Shown here: one piece after another, positions 25,151 through 36,385 of the stretch | Layout: every line of letters begins with the position of its first letter | Position numbering within the stretch: the first letter of the stretch is position 1 | Source: Fremontodendron californicum | Lineage: Eukaryota > Streptophyta > Magnoliopsida > Malvales > Malvaceae | Direction: 5' to 3' | Length of the DNA: 64,000 nucleotides | Assembly: GCA_030761205.1 (NCBI GenBank) | Contig: JAULJL010000027.1 | Location: forward strand, 6,949,001 to 7,013,000 | Made by a program: the position numbers and the translations under genes | Notes under the pieces: generated by a model | Told to the model about the DNA's origin: nothing | Database searches by the model: none | What the model saw: only the letters and a program-made list of their open reading frames with translations

Positions 25151-25984
25151 TGAAAGAGCTTAAAGACAAAAACCGAGAGAGAAAACAGAGATGTAAAAGT
25201 TTAGAGAGAAACGACGGGGAAGGAATAAGGGAGGGCCGAGGGGGGTTAAATGAAGTAAAAGGGTTTGCAGCAACGCGTGGAAAGAGCTATGAATATACAT
25301 TACATGGCAGACCAGACGCTCTCTACGTTGCATGACAAAGGGTTAAAGATTTATATTTGATGCACATAGTGTGTCATTTGTTAAAAGTTAAATTATAGGA
25401 TTAAGATTAAAATTAGAATTAGAATTTAGGGTTTGAACTTTGAATTGGTGAGGCAATTTCAGGGATTTCTAGAGCCATCACACTGGGAGGCTTCAAGGGC
25501 TGGCTGCCACATTTTTCGAATGAATTTAAGAAGGCCAAGCTAAGGTACAAACAGGCTGATGTACACAAACAGCCTTTGGTCAATAAACCATATGTGTCTA
25601 TTTCATATTGGTAATCAGATCTTAAAGTCAATAATCATCATATTCTTTCATTAATTAAAATTAAATAAATTTTGTTAAAGAGTGTCATATTTGTTATAAT
25701 TAATTAAGTTATTGTTTTTATATTAAATACAATAATTAACGATTACCCTTGAAATATTGGAAACTGTGAACCAGTAGCATTTTATAGATTTCATTTATTG
25801 ATTTGATAGGTCTCTCACATTCTTCAAATATAAATGGGTTTGACCAATTAATTAAAGTTAAATTGATGATAATTAAGAATAACGAATATTGCTTTTAGTC
25901 GTCAAAAATTAGGTCGAGAAAGGTATCAATTACTTAATTCAATTTCTATATAAATATATGTACATATATATATATGATAAGTTT
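25151..25984. other. PP2C promoter region
   Basis: Immediately upstream of the PP2C ATG is a CT-rich leader (minus strand). An ACGCGTGG element at 25273-25280 resembles the CE3 coupling element, and an ACGT core lies near 25327. A TATA-like TGTATATTCATA occurs near 25290. No other gene was seen before the MITE at 25985. Confidence 0.4.
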
Positions 25985-26336
25985 AGGATTAAAGTGAATT
26001 TGTCATTATATTATATCTTGATATAAATATTAAATTTTATATAAATATATACTAAATTTATTGAATTTTGTCATCATGTATTACAAAAAAAGTTTAGTTT
26101 TAAATGCACGTATTTTTTTTTTTTTGACAAAAAGTAATGCAACTGAAATATTTCATATAATATTTGATTAATGTAAATAGTAAATGTTTATCGATTCATT
26201 ATTTTTTATTTAAAATTTAATTTAATTAAAATGAAATATATATATATATAAGGACAAAATTTAATGGAAATTTACGTATAATTGCAAAATTTAATATTAA
26301 TCCATATAATATGATGACAAATTTGGTCGTAATCCC
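25985..26336. mobile_element. ~350-bp long-TIR MITE upstream of PP2C
   Basis: The left arm AGGATTAAAGTGAATTTGTCAT and the right arm, whose reverse complement reads GGGATTACGACCAAATTTGTCAT, are imperfect inverted repeats. They extend about 50 bp through ATATTATAT and TAATATTAAATTTT. No target duplication could be fixed. The arms share words with the fold-back at 61005-61600 (AAATTTGTCAT), so the two may be related. Confidence 0.5.
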
Positions 26337-26854
26337 GTAAAATTGTTCTTGACTAGGATAGAATGGGAAGTACATTGCTAGTAACTCAATTCGATTGTTT
26401 CATTTTCTTAATTAATTAAAGAACAGAGCAGAACTGTATTTCATGCAATATAACTAAATTCATGGAGACAAAAAAAAAATCTTATCGGGTGTTTGTATCA
26501 TAATTAATCTTTTTTGCATATTTAAAAAAAGAAAAAGTATAATTAATATTTTTTTTGGGATTTAATAAAAGTAATGTATTAAATACAAAAATAATTAAAA
26601 AAAAATCTTAACCATTATTTATAAACACTAATTAACCGAACCAGATAAAAAAAAACATGAAAAATTAACCGTGAGATTCACCAATGACATTCTAATTAAG
26701 TTTCTTTAATGATATTTCTTTACATTTGTATGCCTAGATTAATTAGTTTGCATGTCAAGTTTTCCTACTTTCTTATACCGAAAAAAAAATCTCCTATAAC
26801 TCCTTTCTTATCTAATTTTTATTTATTTGTACATGGCTTTGCACTCATAAACGT

Positions 26855-26887
<33 letters not shown>

Positions 26888-27444
26888 CTACAAACAAATT
26901 GTCGTATACTGACGCTTACCTATACTGACGGTAAAAATCCGTAGGTATAAAGGATCTATTGCGACGGATTTTTGTTACTGTCAGTATATGTTTAACATAT
27001 ACCGTCACTTTGTTGTCCGTCGCTATAGATACTCCATATACCGACGGTTGTTCATTGGCCGTCGGTATAGATATCCTGTATACTAACGGTTTTTCATTGA
27101 CCGTCAGTATAACTATGCTTTTTACTGACGGCTTCTTTTCTTCCGTCAGTATATTTGAAAAAAACCCCATTTTTTTTTTTTAAATGACGGGAAATTTTAT
27201 TTTTTATATTTTCCGTTATTTTTTTTTTTTAAATAAACCTATAGCAACGGATCACTTATTTATGACCGTCGGTATAGGCCTACGTTATATTTAGGGTTTG
27301 CTTTAGCTTTTTCATCCTCTCATTTCTCTTTCGCCTCTCTTTTCCACCGTATCTCTATCTTTCTCTCAAGCTACAACAGTTCTTAGATCAAATTACGTCT
27401 TTGATTCTCATTCTCCTGCCTTCGTTCTCTTCAAGCCGATCAAT

Positions 27445-27660
27445 CTCCGTTTCTGCGGACTCAGGAGGGAAGCCTTCACCTTCTCCAATTTGACTCGGCC
27501 TTCTTCTAGCTGAGTTCGCCTTTCGAGTTGTGGATATTCCAACAAAATCTTTGTTTCCGTTAGAAACAACAGAACTCCTCCAAAATCTTACGATTATGAT
27601 TTGATTATCAGCACCGCTGGCGTCGGTGGCCATGGAGTTGCGTTGCATGTTGTCGAGAAG
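27445..27660 (+). pseudogene. Captured fragment of plastid dihydrolipoamide dehydrogenase (LPD)
   Basis: Translation begins [15 protein letters not shown] and ends PPKSYDYDLIISTAGVGGHG then VALHVVEK. This matches the transit-peptide region and FAD-binding start of plant plastid LPD ([35 protein letters not shown]). It stops exactly at a splice donor (AAG/GTACTT) with phase 0. One in-frame TGA follows LTRPSSS. The Rossmann GAG triplet has become STA, so it could not bind FAD. It is the first captured piece in the CACTA-like element, preceded by a CT-rich leader probably also derived from that gene. Confidence 0.8.
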
Positions 27661-27716
27661 GTACTTTCATTTTTTTCACTCAATTTTGACCACAAATTTT
27701 GGGGGGAAAATATAGA

Positions 27717-27816
27717 ATGGCAGAAGAAAAGGATGTGAGTATGAGTGAGGTCACTGGTCAATTTCGTCAGGTTCTTTTTATCTTTGCTGGTGCTAGCCAT
27801 TCTGTTGCTCTTCTGT
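27717..27816 (+). pseudogene. Captured UVR8 exon 1 fragment
   Basis: The ATG at 27717 opens MAEEKDVSMSEVTGQF followed by RQVLFIFAGASHSVALL. This matches the N-terminus of the UV-B photoreceptor UVR8 (MAE..., VLIISAGASHSVALLS), an RCC1-type beta-propeller. It ends at a GT donor where UVR8 exon 1 ends. The frame is open here, but the second piece at 28981 is broken. It lies 56 bp after the LPD fragment. Confidence 0.75.
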
Positions 27817-28980
27817 GTACTGCTCATTTCCTCTTCTCCTATTTTTTTTTTTTTTTTTGCTTATTGATTTTCAATTACTATTTTTAATATTTGTTGTTGA
27901 CCCTTTTTTTATCTCTTCGACAACTGAGTTGATCAGACTTGATTGGAAATGCCTCATCTTGCACTTATATTCTGCTTATTGAATTCACTAAAATTATTAA
28001 TCTTGCCTAAACAAGCCATGCTGAATTGCTTATTGTTATTCAGATTCCTTTGTTTCTAGAACTCACTTTAATACACTGGAAAATTATGTCATTTTGCATT
28101 TTTTTTATTGCTTTTGACCAATCAAAGTTTTCCTAAATGTTTAATTTTGGAAGAAACTTTTAGGATCTTTTAATCTCTTAAATGTTTCCTTGTTTTGTAT
28201 CTTGATCAGATTTCAGCATTACCTGTTACTTCATTCTTCTGCTTTGATTATTATTCCATTTGATGCTTTATTGTTTTTTTTTTTTTTTCAGTTGTTTCTT
28301 TTTGGAGTTAGTTCTATGTGCACAGGACTGCTTTGCTATTTCAGATTTTGCTATAGTTTTGCAGCATTCCTTATTGCATTTTGGCTTGATTGGTTGACTG
28401 CTTGTAATTACATGCATATGATCTTATATTTTTCAAATGACATCGAATTACTTTATGTTGTTTTTCAACCTGGTCGGACTTGTCTTTCTCATCTCTTGAC
28501 TTTTAGGCCGAGTGAGACATCTATTATGATAAATGTTGGACAATATTAGGTGATTGATTGCATGCTTGATTTTTCCCATGTGAATAAATTAATGCATTGA
28601 ATCTTGAATAGGATCCAAGAAAATAAAAAGGTGTTTCTGTTAGAATAACTTTTAGTGTGTAATAGAAGCATGGTCTAGGGTTTCTTACAAGTTCAAAAAC
28701 AGGACTTCTCTGTTTTATCTCCTTGAGTTGGTTATAATTTGTACTGTTAAATACTTGACAAATGAAATCTTTCAGTGGCTCTTAAGTTACTCTTAAGTTA
28801 TTTATAACATGTTTTAAATGTGAATAAACTGATCCAATACGTTTATTTTTTTCATATGCCATAGAGAAAAGCTCTTCATCTAGATTAACTCTTAGTATGT
28901 AGGAAAAAATTGGATGTACTGTTTGTTTCTGATAGTTTATTAAAAAATAAATTAATATTCTTGTTCTTGATCATTTACAG

Positions 28981-29080
28981 ATGGAAATATTGTTTGCTCC
29001 TTGGGATGAGGAGAGCATGTCAGTTAGGCCATGGAGATGTGGAAGATCTATTTTCTCCTACTCAATTGAGTGCATTGGAA
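28981..29080 (+). pseudogene. Captured UVR8 exon 2 fragment, broken
   Basis: After a TTTACAG acceptor the sequence reads GNIVCSLG in one frame, then QLGHGDVEDLFSPTQLSALE in the next. UVR8 here has G-D/N-IVCSWGRGEDGQLGHGDAEDR-SPTQLSALD. The Trp codon is lost, the Arg position is TGA, and one base is missing. Homology ends at SALE; the following residues to 29203 are not UVR8-like. Together with 27717-27816 this preserves the parental exon-intron-exon order. Confidence 0.75.
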
Positions 29081-29423
29081 GAAACTGTATCAACAGGGGA
29101 GAAGAATCAATTTTTCTTGCATACAAGTTATTTAATCACTAGCCAGCCTGTTCAATTATATATTCTTTGGTCAATGATGACAATGCTTATTTCTTACTTA
29201 TAAGATATATTCTGCCATTTTTTCCTATTAAGCATATTACATGTTTTACTTTATCTTCAATTATATTATTTTATTTTCTAAACTATAACAAGTTTAGAGT
29301 TCGTTTTTAACACATATTACTTGTACTCATTTTGTATCTTGCATATTAGGCATTGACTTCCAATCTCCTCTGTTTTCTCTAATACGTTAGCCTTTTTTTC
29401 TTGGATATGGTGGTGCACTGCAG

Positions 29424-29510
29424 AGTCCAGATGGTGATATCATAGATTGTGTTTTATTGCATCATCAACCAGCCTTTGATCATCCTCAATTAAAAGGACA
29501 AAAACCATTG
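29424..29510 (+). pseudogene. Captured neprosin-domain protein exon, intact splice sites
   Basis: Between CTGCAG and GTAATT lies an 87-nt phase-0 exon encoding SPDGDIIDCVLLHHQPAFDH then PQLKGQKPL. This is the conserved neprosin activation-peptide motif (SPDGDIIDCV...QPAFDHP.LK). Plant neprosin-family proteins (formerly DUF239) are putative secreted endopeptidases. The exon has no stop or frameshift, but no other neprosin exon follows, so it cannot encode the enzyme. Confidence 0.75.
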
Positions 29511-30485
29511 GTAATTATTAGTAAATTTTAATTACTATCATGCATTTATTTCTGGTTTTTATGATGAACATTAAAAATAAAAGAATAGTGAAATGCATTA
29601 AGATATAACTTAGTTCTAGTTGATTTGTTAGATTTAAAAACTATTTTTGCTTGATCTGTTATTTTTGTCCAATGATTTATGATTATTTTGTTTCCTTATA
29701 TATCTAGATCAAAATTGAGAATTTGGGATGATTTTCTTTTCACTATGTTCCCAGCTTTCCCTCTCTAATACTTTCTTTAAAGTTTGTATATTTATGGGTG
29801 TTGAGATATTTGGATGCATAGCCATGATTATCTTTTTTTCAACCATTGACAAAGTTAGGTCCTGGGTTAATATCCATTTCCTTGATAGTTAGTTTTTATA
29901 TTTGTAGTTGGACTTATTTGAAGTGATGTATTGTGAGTGAGGAGATTGATTGTTGACATGCTTTAGAAATTCTTAAATTAAGTTGTATAGCTTCTGGAAC
30001 TTATTGGTTAAATGAGATGAATAATGATCACATTTACACTCTGTAGGTTTTGTTTAAAATGAAGTGAAAGCTATAACTTATTTCTAGTTGCCTCCTTTTT
30101 GTTTAGGTTTCTTGATCTTTCTCACATTTATATGTGGAAAAAGAATAGTTATCAATAGATTTAGTGATAACTTTGCTGTCAGTTTGTCATCAAAATTATC
30201 ATGTTATAGGTTTGCCTTCATGAAATGAATGTTTTGGATTATAATGTTATACTTTTTACCTTTCTTCTGGATGATAAAGTTTAAATTTTTTTTTTTCATT
30301 TGAAATTTGTTTCTAAAGTAAACTTACTCTTGTTATTCGTGACTGCATCTGCTTAGCTTTTGTTCAATTGTGTGCCTATTGAAGAAGACTTGAAGGGCTT
30401 ATAGCTTAGCCTTTGTTTTTGTTTAATTGTGTGCCTTTTTTATCAGTGCTTCAAAGACAGCTTTGGGTAATTAATGTTTTATTAG

Positions 30486-30833
30486 TGTTTCAAAGACAAT
30501 TTCCTAACGAGAACGTATATATTTTGGTTTCTGCTACTCGCGTGGCCAATAAAGAGGTAATATATTTTAGGGGTTTTTATGTTTAATTTGATGCAAAAAC
30601 ATGTATCTTGAACCTCTAAATTTGCTATGTAATACTTTTTAGGTACCTGATGCTGCTAGTGCTCCAAATTTGTCACCACGTCCAATAATAAGGTCTTCAA
30701 TTTTTAGTCATCAAGTTAATGAAAATGAAGATGGTAAACTACTTTATTATTTTATTCTTTTATATTGACTTCACTACTTAGTTGCTTTTAATTATATAAT
30801 ATTTGTCCATTTTATGCAGATGTTGCTCCATAG
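30486..30833 (+). CDS. Unrecognised three-exon open frame at the CACTA 3' end
   Basis: Exons 30486-30556, 30643-30733 and 30820-30833 have AG/GT borders and join in one frame, ending at TAG. The product tail reads FQRQFPNENVYILVSATRVA, then NKEVPDAASAPNLSPRPIIR, then SSIFSHQVNENEDDVAP. I do not recognise it. It could be the 3' end of a fourth captured gene or the C-terminus of a transposon-encoded protein. The upstream start, if any, was not found. A decoy acceptor with the similar TGCTTCAAAGACAG lies just upstream at about 30446. Confidence 0.4.
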
Positions 30834-31593
30834 GAATATTCATGAGATTTGGACTGCTTATTTCACTTTATGTATTTGGATTGCTTATTTACTTTGTGTT
30901 TGGACTGCTAATTTTCAATTTTAAGACTGCATTATGACTTTAGTTTGTGACTTCTATTTAGTTTGTAAAAGTTATATAATTAAAAAGAATTCCTTTGTAA
31001 TTTTTTTTAATATTATTAAATATTTTTGTACTTTTTATGATGTTTTTTTATATGAAATATGTTGGATTAAATTATAAATATATCAATATTAATAATTGAA
31101 AATTGAAAATATGATAAAATTTTATTTTTACCGACGCTTTAACCTCTATATATACTGATGGACAAAACCGTCACTATAGGTTAATCATATATTTTACAGT
31201 TACATCAATATCGACGAAAGCGGAAAAAATCCGTCGGTATATGTATACCGACGGACAAAATGATCGTCGGTATATGTATATCTACGATATCTATACCGAC
31301 GGACGACAGAGCCGTCGGTATAGGTAAAAACAAATGTGACTAACCCAACATAGTCTATACCGACGGTAGTAACAATAGTGACGCCCAAAACCGTCTGTAT
31401 AGGTTGTACACCCTATTCCGACGGTCGTTTTTTCGTCGGTATAGATCTATTCCGACAAGGGTTTTACCGTCACTTAAATTTTTGTCGGAATAGCCATTTT
31501 GACCGTCGGTATAGGGTTTTAGGGCTTTTAGCGACGAATGTTTGGGCTTTACCAACGGTTTTTGGACCGTCACTATATGGAAATTTGTTTGTA

Positions 31594-31596
<3 letters not shown>

Positions 31597-31650
<54 letters not shown>
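31597..31650. repeat. (TA)n microsatellite flanking the CACTA-like element
   Basis: About 54 bp of pure TA follows the right terminus of the element, and a shorter TA run (26866-26885) precedes the left terminus. This suggests insertion into one TA tract. Confidence 0.95.
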
Positions 31651-31653
<3 letters not shown>

Positions 31654-33632
31654 GATGACGGAGTTTGATGGTGGATGAGATCGATAATTTTTTTGGGTAT
31701 TTTTTATTATTAGTATTATGGATTGAATTTTGATTATTGAAATTAAGAATTTAAACTGTAACAGATAATATGATAGTTGACGATAGAATAATTTTCATAT
31801 ATATTGAAGAATGGTTTAATAGTAATTTGATCACATATTGGACATATTTAATTTTTAATAACTAATTTATTTTTTAAAATTTTTAACTTTATCTTGAAAA
31901 GGCAAATAATTGCGCCAAATTAGGTGATGGAAAAATTTATGATTTGAGTTTGGTGGTTCTACGACAAAGCAATTTAGGTTAAAATATTAAGAATTCGTTT
32001 TTTATATATTGGTAATAAATTTTTTAATTTTATAAGTAAAATTAAAAAATTATTATATTTTTTAAATATATCTTAATGATTAAGATTAATATAGGCTAAA
32101 AAAAAAAAGGTAAGAGTCAAAGGCTCATAGCTAGATATATAATTATATATTGATCTAAGGCCATAAGAAAGTGGAAAAAGGAAAGAAAAAAAAAAGTTAG
32201 TGGGTAGTGGCGGGGCTTTGATCACTTATTAGGCGACTCCCCTTTGTTTTGACTAACATCCATACAAAATATATGTATTCGGACTTGAAAAAGCTTTTGA
32301 CCTAAATAAACTCAAAGTCAAAGTGCAAATTAGTGTTAGAAATAGATACGCCGCCATAACTGTTCAGTTCAAGATTCCAAGGTAACTAGTCTCCTTATAT
32401 TTATATTTACATATAAATCCTAAGTTTTGAGTTAGGCTCTAGCTATAGTATATACATGTTCACAAGTAGAACAATTCGCTTTATTCGTATCGGGTCAAGT
32501 CTAAACAAAAATTTTAGTGATTCAAACTGGTCCGGATCACTATTCATCTAATAAAAAAATATATTTTTTAAATTTAATTTTAAAAATATATTAAAAAAAT
32601 TATTTTTTTTAATATAGTGAATAGTAAATATGAGCCGACGGGCCGAGTCTGGACAAATGAATCAAAAAAAATTTCGGGTCACGGCCCGACCCATGAGCAC
32701 CTCTACTATAGTCTACTAACCTTAGGTTTTGTCTTCTTTTTTCCTGTTATAATTCATCCTTCTATTTTAGTTTTGGATCGGATTACGATTCGAATTTTTT
32801 TTTATCTAAACTCATTTTAGGTCGAGCTCGGATCAATTCATAAATTCATTTTATTGTTCATAAATTATTAAAAAATTATTTTTATATTAATATTTATATA
32901 TATTATAATTAAATTTAAATAAAAATAAAAATACTTTTTATTTAATAAATAGTAATTCGAGTCTGTCCAAATTGACCCTAATTACAAAAATCTTTATCCA
33001 GTGCCGCTCAATTCGGATCAGGCCGAGCAGACTACCCGACCCTTAGGTAGGTCTATTATGTTTCATGCATTTTTTACTTGTAATAGATTTGGCGATCTTT
33101 GTATGTATATCATATTATATATATATATATATATATATATGTTAGTCGTATAAACAAAAAATATATAATAAATTATTAAATATCTCAAAATTTTAAACAC
33201 ATATATGGTACATGTATTAAATCATATTAATCGTGTTAATTACGTTTAAATCTGTCGTGCTGTGTTTATTACGTTATTTTATATTTTATTAAATATATTA
33301 TATTCATTTCATATTTTCATATGGTATTCAAAAAATTATCAGATCTAACCTATAATACATGACTTTCTTTTTAAAAAATTTCTCCAAAGGTAAATCATGG
33401 AAACTATGTATCAACTTCTTGATTACAACTAGGGTAAACCATTTTTGCGATTAATAATTCAAATTGAACTTCCTATTGAGTCAAACAATTGTAATTGTAA
33501 AAATATACAAGTGCGTTTAGTAATATTTTATGAAACGCGGATCGATTCAATTCGACCTGAGAATTGAAACGCAAATTATTACTTATCACGTGATTCGACA
33601 TGGTTAGTATTTTGCACACGAATCATTTTTTG

Positions 33633-33682
<50 letters not shown>

Positions 33683-34589
33683 GTTTAAAATGCAATTCGA
33701 AATAGTGTTAATAAAAATAATTAATTTTCATAACTTAAATAATAAATGATTGTCAAATTAATCATACACAGAATAAATCCAATACTTAACAAAAATATCT
33801 TAAAATTTTAAATAAATTACACTTATGATTTCCAAAATTTAAAGTGCATATCATTTTGATCTTAAACTTCAACAACAACAAAAAAAATTTGTTGATCCCT
33901 GAACTTTCGAGTTTCGATATCATAACATATCGATCCTTTCATTAATTTTTCCATTAACTTTGAGGTTAAATTAATGCCAACTATGCAACATGTATCACAT
34001 ACTTGTTTGATGATTTGTACATAATTATTTTATTGAAATTTTTTAGTTTAATCTTAATCTTTTAAAATATATATTTTCTATTTAAGAAAAAGGAAAATAT
34101 ATATTTTATTAATAAATCTTATTATAATAAAAATAAATAGTAATGGATTTTAATATTATAAATTAAACAAATTGCTTTTTTGAATTCTTAGTTTAATCTT
34201 ATTTTTTAAAAATCTATTTGCTATTTAAAAAAACAAATATATTACTAATAAATCATATTATAATTAAAAATAAATACTAATGATTTTAATATTATAAATT
34301 AAATTAGTTAATTTTATGTAAAATTAAAAAATTATTTATTTATAAAAAATAATATTTTATTTTATTTTTAAATTATAACATATTAATAAAATATATCTAA
34401 AGATAAACAATTTTAAAAAATTTCATTCTTTTTTTCTTTTTTCTTCTTTCTCGTCCTCTCATCCTTTCCCTCCTCAACAACAGGCCAATGGTATCGACGG
34501 GGGTTGGATCTAGCCCAACCAACGTCACGAAAGTTGATTGAAAAAGGGGGAGAGATCGGGTTTCACTAGTCCGATATGAGAGAGAAATT

Positions 34590-34620
<31 letters not shown>

Positions 34621-34787
34621 AAAAAAGGTTGAAAGATTTAAAGGAAGCTCCTCTACTTCGAAATATTGAGGTGAAGGATTTGGATCTTGATTTTGGCTCG
34701 TTGCTCGGTGTGGATGAATCCAAGTATGCAGCTGCTGCTTCTTTAGATGGCTTTCTTTTTGGGTATGTCATCCTCAAGATGTAACTA
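31651..34787. other. Intergenic AT-rich DNA with decayed repeats, no gene seen
   Basis: (TA)n runs lie at about 33117-33140, 33639-33675 and 34587-34616. A segment near 32630-32710 has GGGCCGAGTCTGG and CACGGCCCGACCCATGAGCAC, words of the same GC-rich hAT MITE class as 44877-45143. No coding region was recognised. Confidence 0.55.
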
Positions 34788-34796
34788 TATCTTGTT

Positions 34797-36226
34797 GGAC
34801 AAATTATTAATTGTACTCAATCAAAATTTGAGATTTAACCCTTCTAATATAATTCATCTAAATTAAATCTTTCTACTATATTAATTTGATAATCTCAATC
34901 CAATTAGTAACTCTGTCAATTTATTCTGTTAAATATGCTGACATTGCAGTTGACTTCATTGACATGGCATTGACATTCTGATGTGGTATTTTCATGGGTA
35001 AAATATGTTGAGATGGAATTTTATGCCACGTCAACGAAAACTTTTATCATATTAAAAAAATGTCACCCGTTCCAATCAAAATCTCCACACAAAAAAAACA
35101 AAAAAAAAATTCTAACCCTAACCCGGAACCTAATCTAACTCTACCCCAAATTTTCTTGATGAAATTCGTTTTAATCAGATAAAAAAAAACCACAATCAAC
35201 GAAATTCCCAATTTCAAACCCTTAATCGATCTGAAAAAAGAAAAATAACTCTCGAAATTCTTCTCAAAATAAGAAAATATGACATGGTCTATTCTCTTTA
35301 AACTCCAATCTCATCTCCTTTGGTACCCAAATCTAAGCACCGACTTCAATTTCAATCGCTTCAGATTAAAGCTCCCTAGACAAACATGAATGAAACTCAT
35401 ACGTTAGAAGAAAACTGAAGAGCAAAGCAAAGCTTGAAAGAATGGCAATGAAAAGCAATACAACAGCAGCAACAAAATCTGTGTTTCTCACATTCACTCT
35501 CATCTCCCTTCTTCTTCTTCTTCCCTCACTACTCAACCCACTAATTCTTTTTCCCAAAATACCCTCATTTCCTTCCAAAACTCCATTAAAGTCTACGTAG
35601 CCAACATTCCCCTTGAGAAATGAGAAGCGGATCTTTTGCTAAAAGGGTTTTTTATGCTAATGAAATTGATGTGATTTTGGTTGGAATTGGTGGGGGTCGA
35701 TTTTAGAAGGCCCACAATCAACGGTGTTGAGATCGTGAAGACAGGTGGCAATGAAGGAATTATTGCAGTGTTGGGTTGGAAGTCGACTCCCCATCCTTTA
35801 ATTCATCAATTTCTTCTTTCGTTTGGAGATTAGTTTAGGTTTTTGAGTTTAGGGTTAGAAAGAATTTGGGGATTTTGATTGGATTGGGTCTTGTTTATAT
35901 GATTAAAATTGATTAAAGTATTAATTAAGTTTTTTTAAGTATTTGAAGTTTTTTCAATTATAAAATCAAAAAATAATAATACCACGTGGCATAAAAATTC
36001 ATTTCAACATTTTTTATCCAATGAAAATGCCACATCAAAGAAGTCAATACCATATCAATAAAGTAAACTGCCATATCAGCATATTTAACATAACAAATTG
36101 ACAGTTACTAATTGTATTGAAATTATCAAATCAATATCGTAGAAGCATTTAATTTATACAAATTATAGTAAAAAGATTAAATCTCAAATTTTAATTGAGT
36201 ACAAGGATTAATCGCATAATTTGTCC
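34797..36226. mobile_element. Non-autonomous MULE with long TIRs and a 9-bp TSD
   Basis: The perfect 9-bp duplication TATCTTGTT flanks the element at 34788-34796 and 36227-36235. The ends are inverted repeats of about 240 bp, beginning GGACAAATTATTAATTG on the left and matched by the reverse complement of the right end (GGACAAATTATGCGATTAAT). Their sequence (GGACWAATTAT, TTGAGATTTA, TATAATTCAT, TTGAATC-like blocks) resembles the TIR of the 6.5-kb MULE at 49374-55929. The interior carries a host-gene-like fragment. No transposase is present. Confidence 0.85.
35442..35625 (+). pseudogene. Possible captured exostosin-family glycosyltransferase fragment
   Basis: ATG at 35442 opens MAMKSNTTAATKSVFLTFTL followed by a Leu-rich segment, a type II signal-anchor pattern. 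After a one-base frame change it reads FQNSIKVYVANIPLEK and then a stop. KVYVADLPRS-like motifs follow the membrane anchor in plant exostosin-domain (arabinosyltransferase-like) proteins. The evidence is a short motif plus topology only. It is broken by a frameshift and stop. Confidence 0.35.
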
Positions 36227-36385
36227 TATCTTGTTTCATGGATGAGGTAATTATAATTATACGCCTTTTTTTTCTAATCAATATTTTCCATGCAGCTTAT
36301 AAAAAAAAATTCCGCATTTTTATTACTTTAACTAATTTATTTGTAATGCAGGTTTGGAATGAGGAGTTAGCATAAGTAGTTTATA

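Larger units (their letters stand above)
26886..31596 (+). mobile_element. CACTA-like transposon carrying host gene fragments
   Basis: The ends are perfect 15-bp inverted repeats: TACTACAAACAAATT at 26886-26900 and AATTTGTTTGTAGTA at 31582-31596. This resembles the CACTACAAGAAA termini of plant CACTA elements, with T in place of the first C. Subterminal regions of about 350-450 bp (26900-27290 and 31130-31580) hold many ACCGACGG/CCGTCGGTAT motifs in both orientations, as in CACTA elements. The element lies in a (TA)n microsatellite, so the target duplication cannot be resolved. No transposase is visible. The interior has a leader-like start, three host-gene fragments in the same orientation, and a terminal three-exon frame. 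It is best described as a non-autonomous, gene-capturing CACTA element. Confidence 0.82.

Noticed and set aside
28190..28549. 119-residue open frame inside the CACTA-like element
   Set aside because: Runs through a T-rich intron between the two UVR8 fragments and shows no protein similarity.
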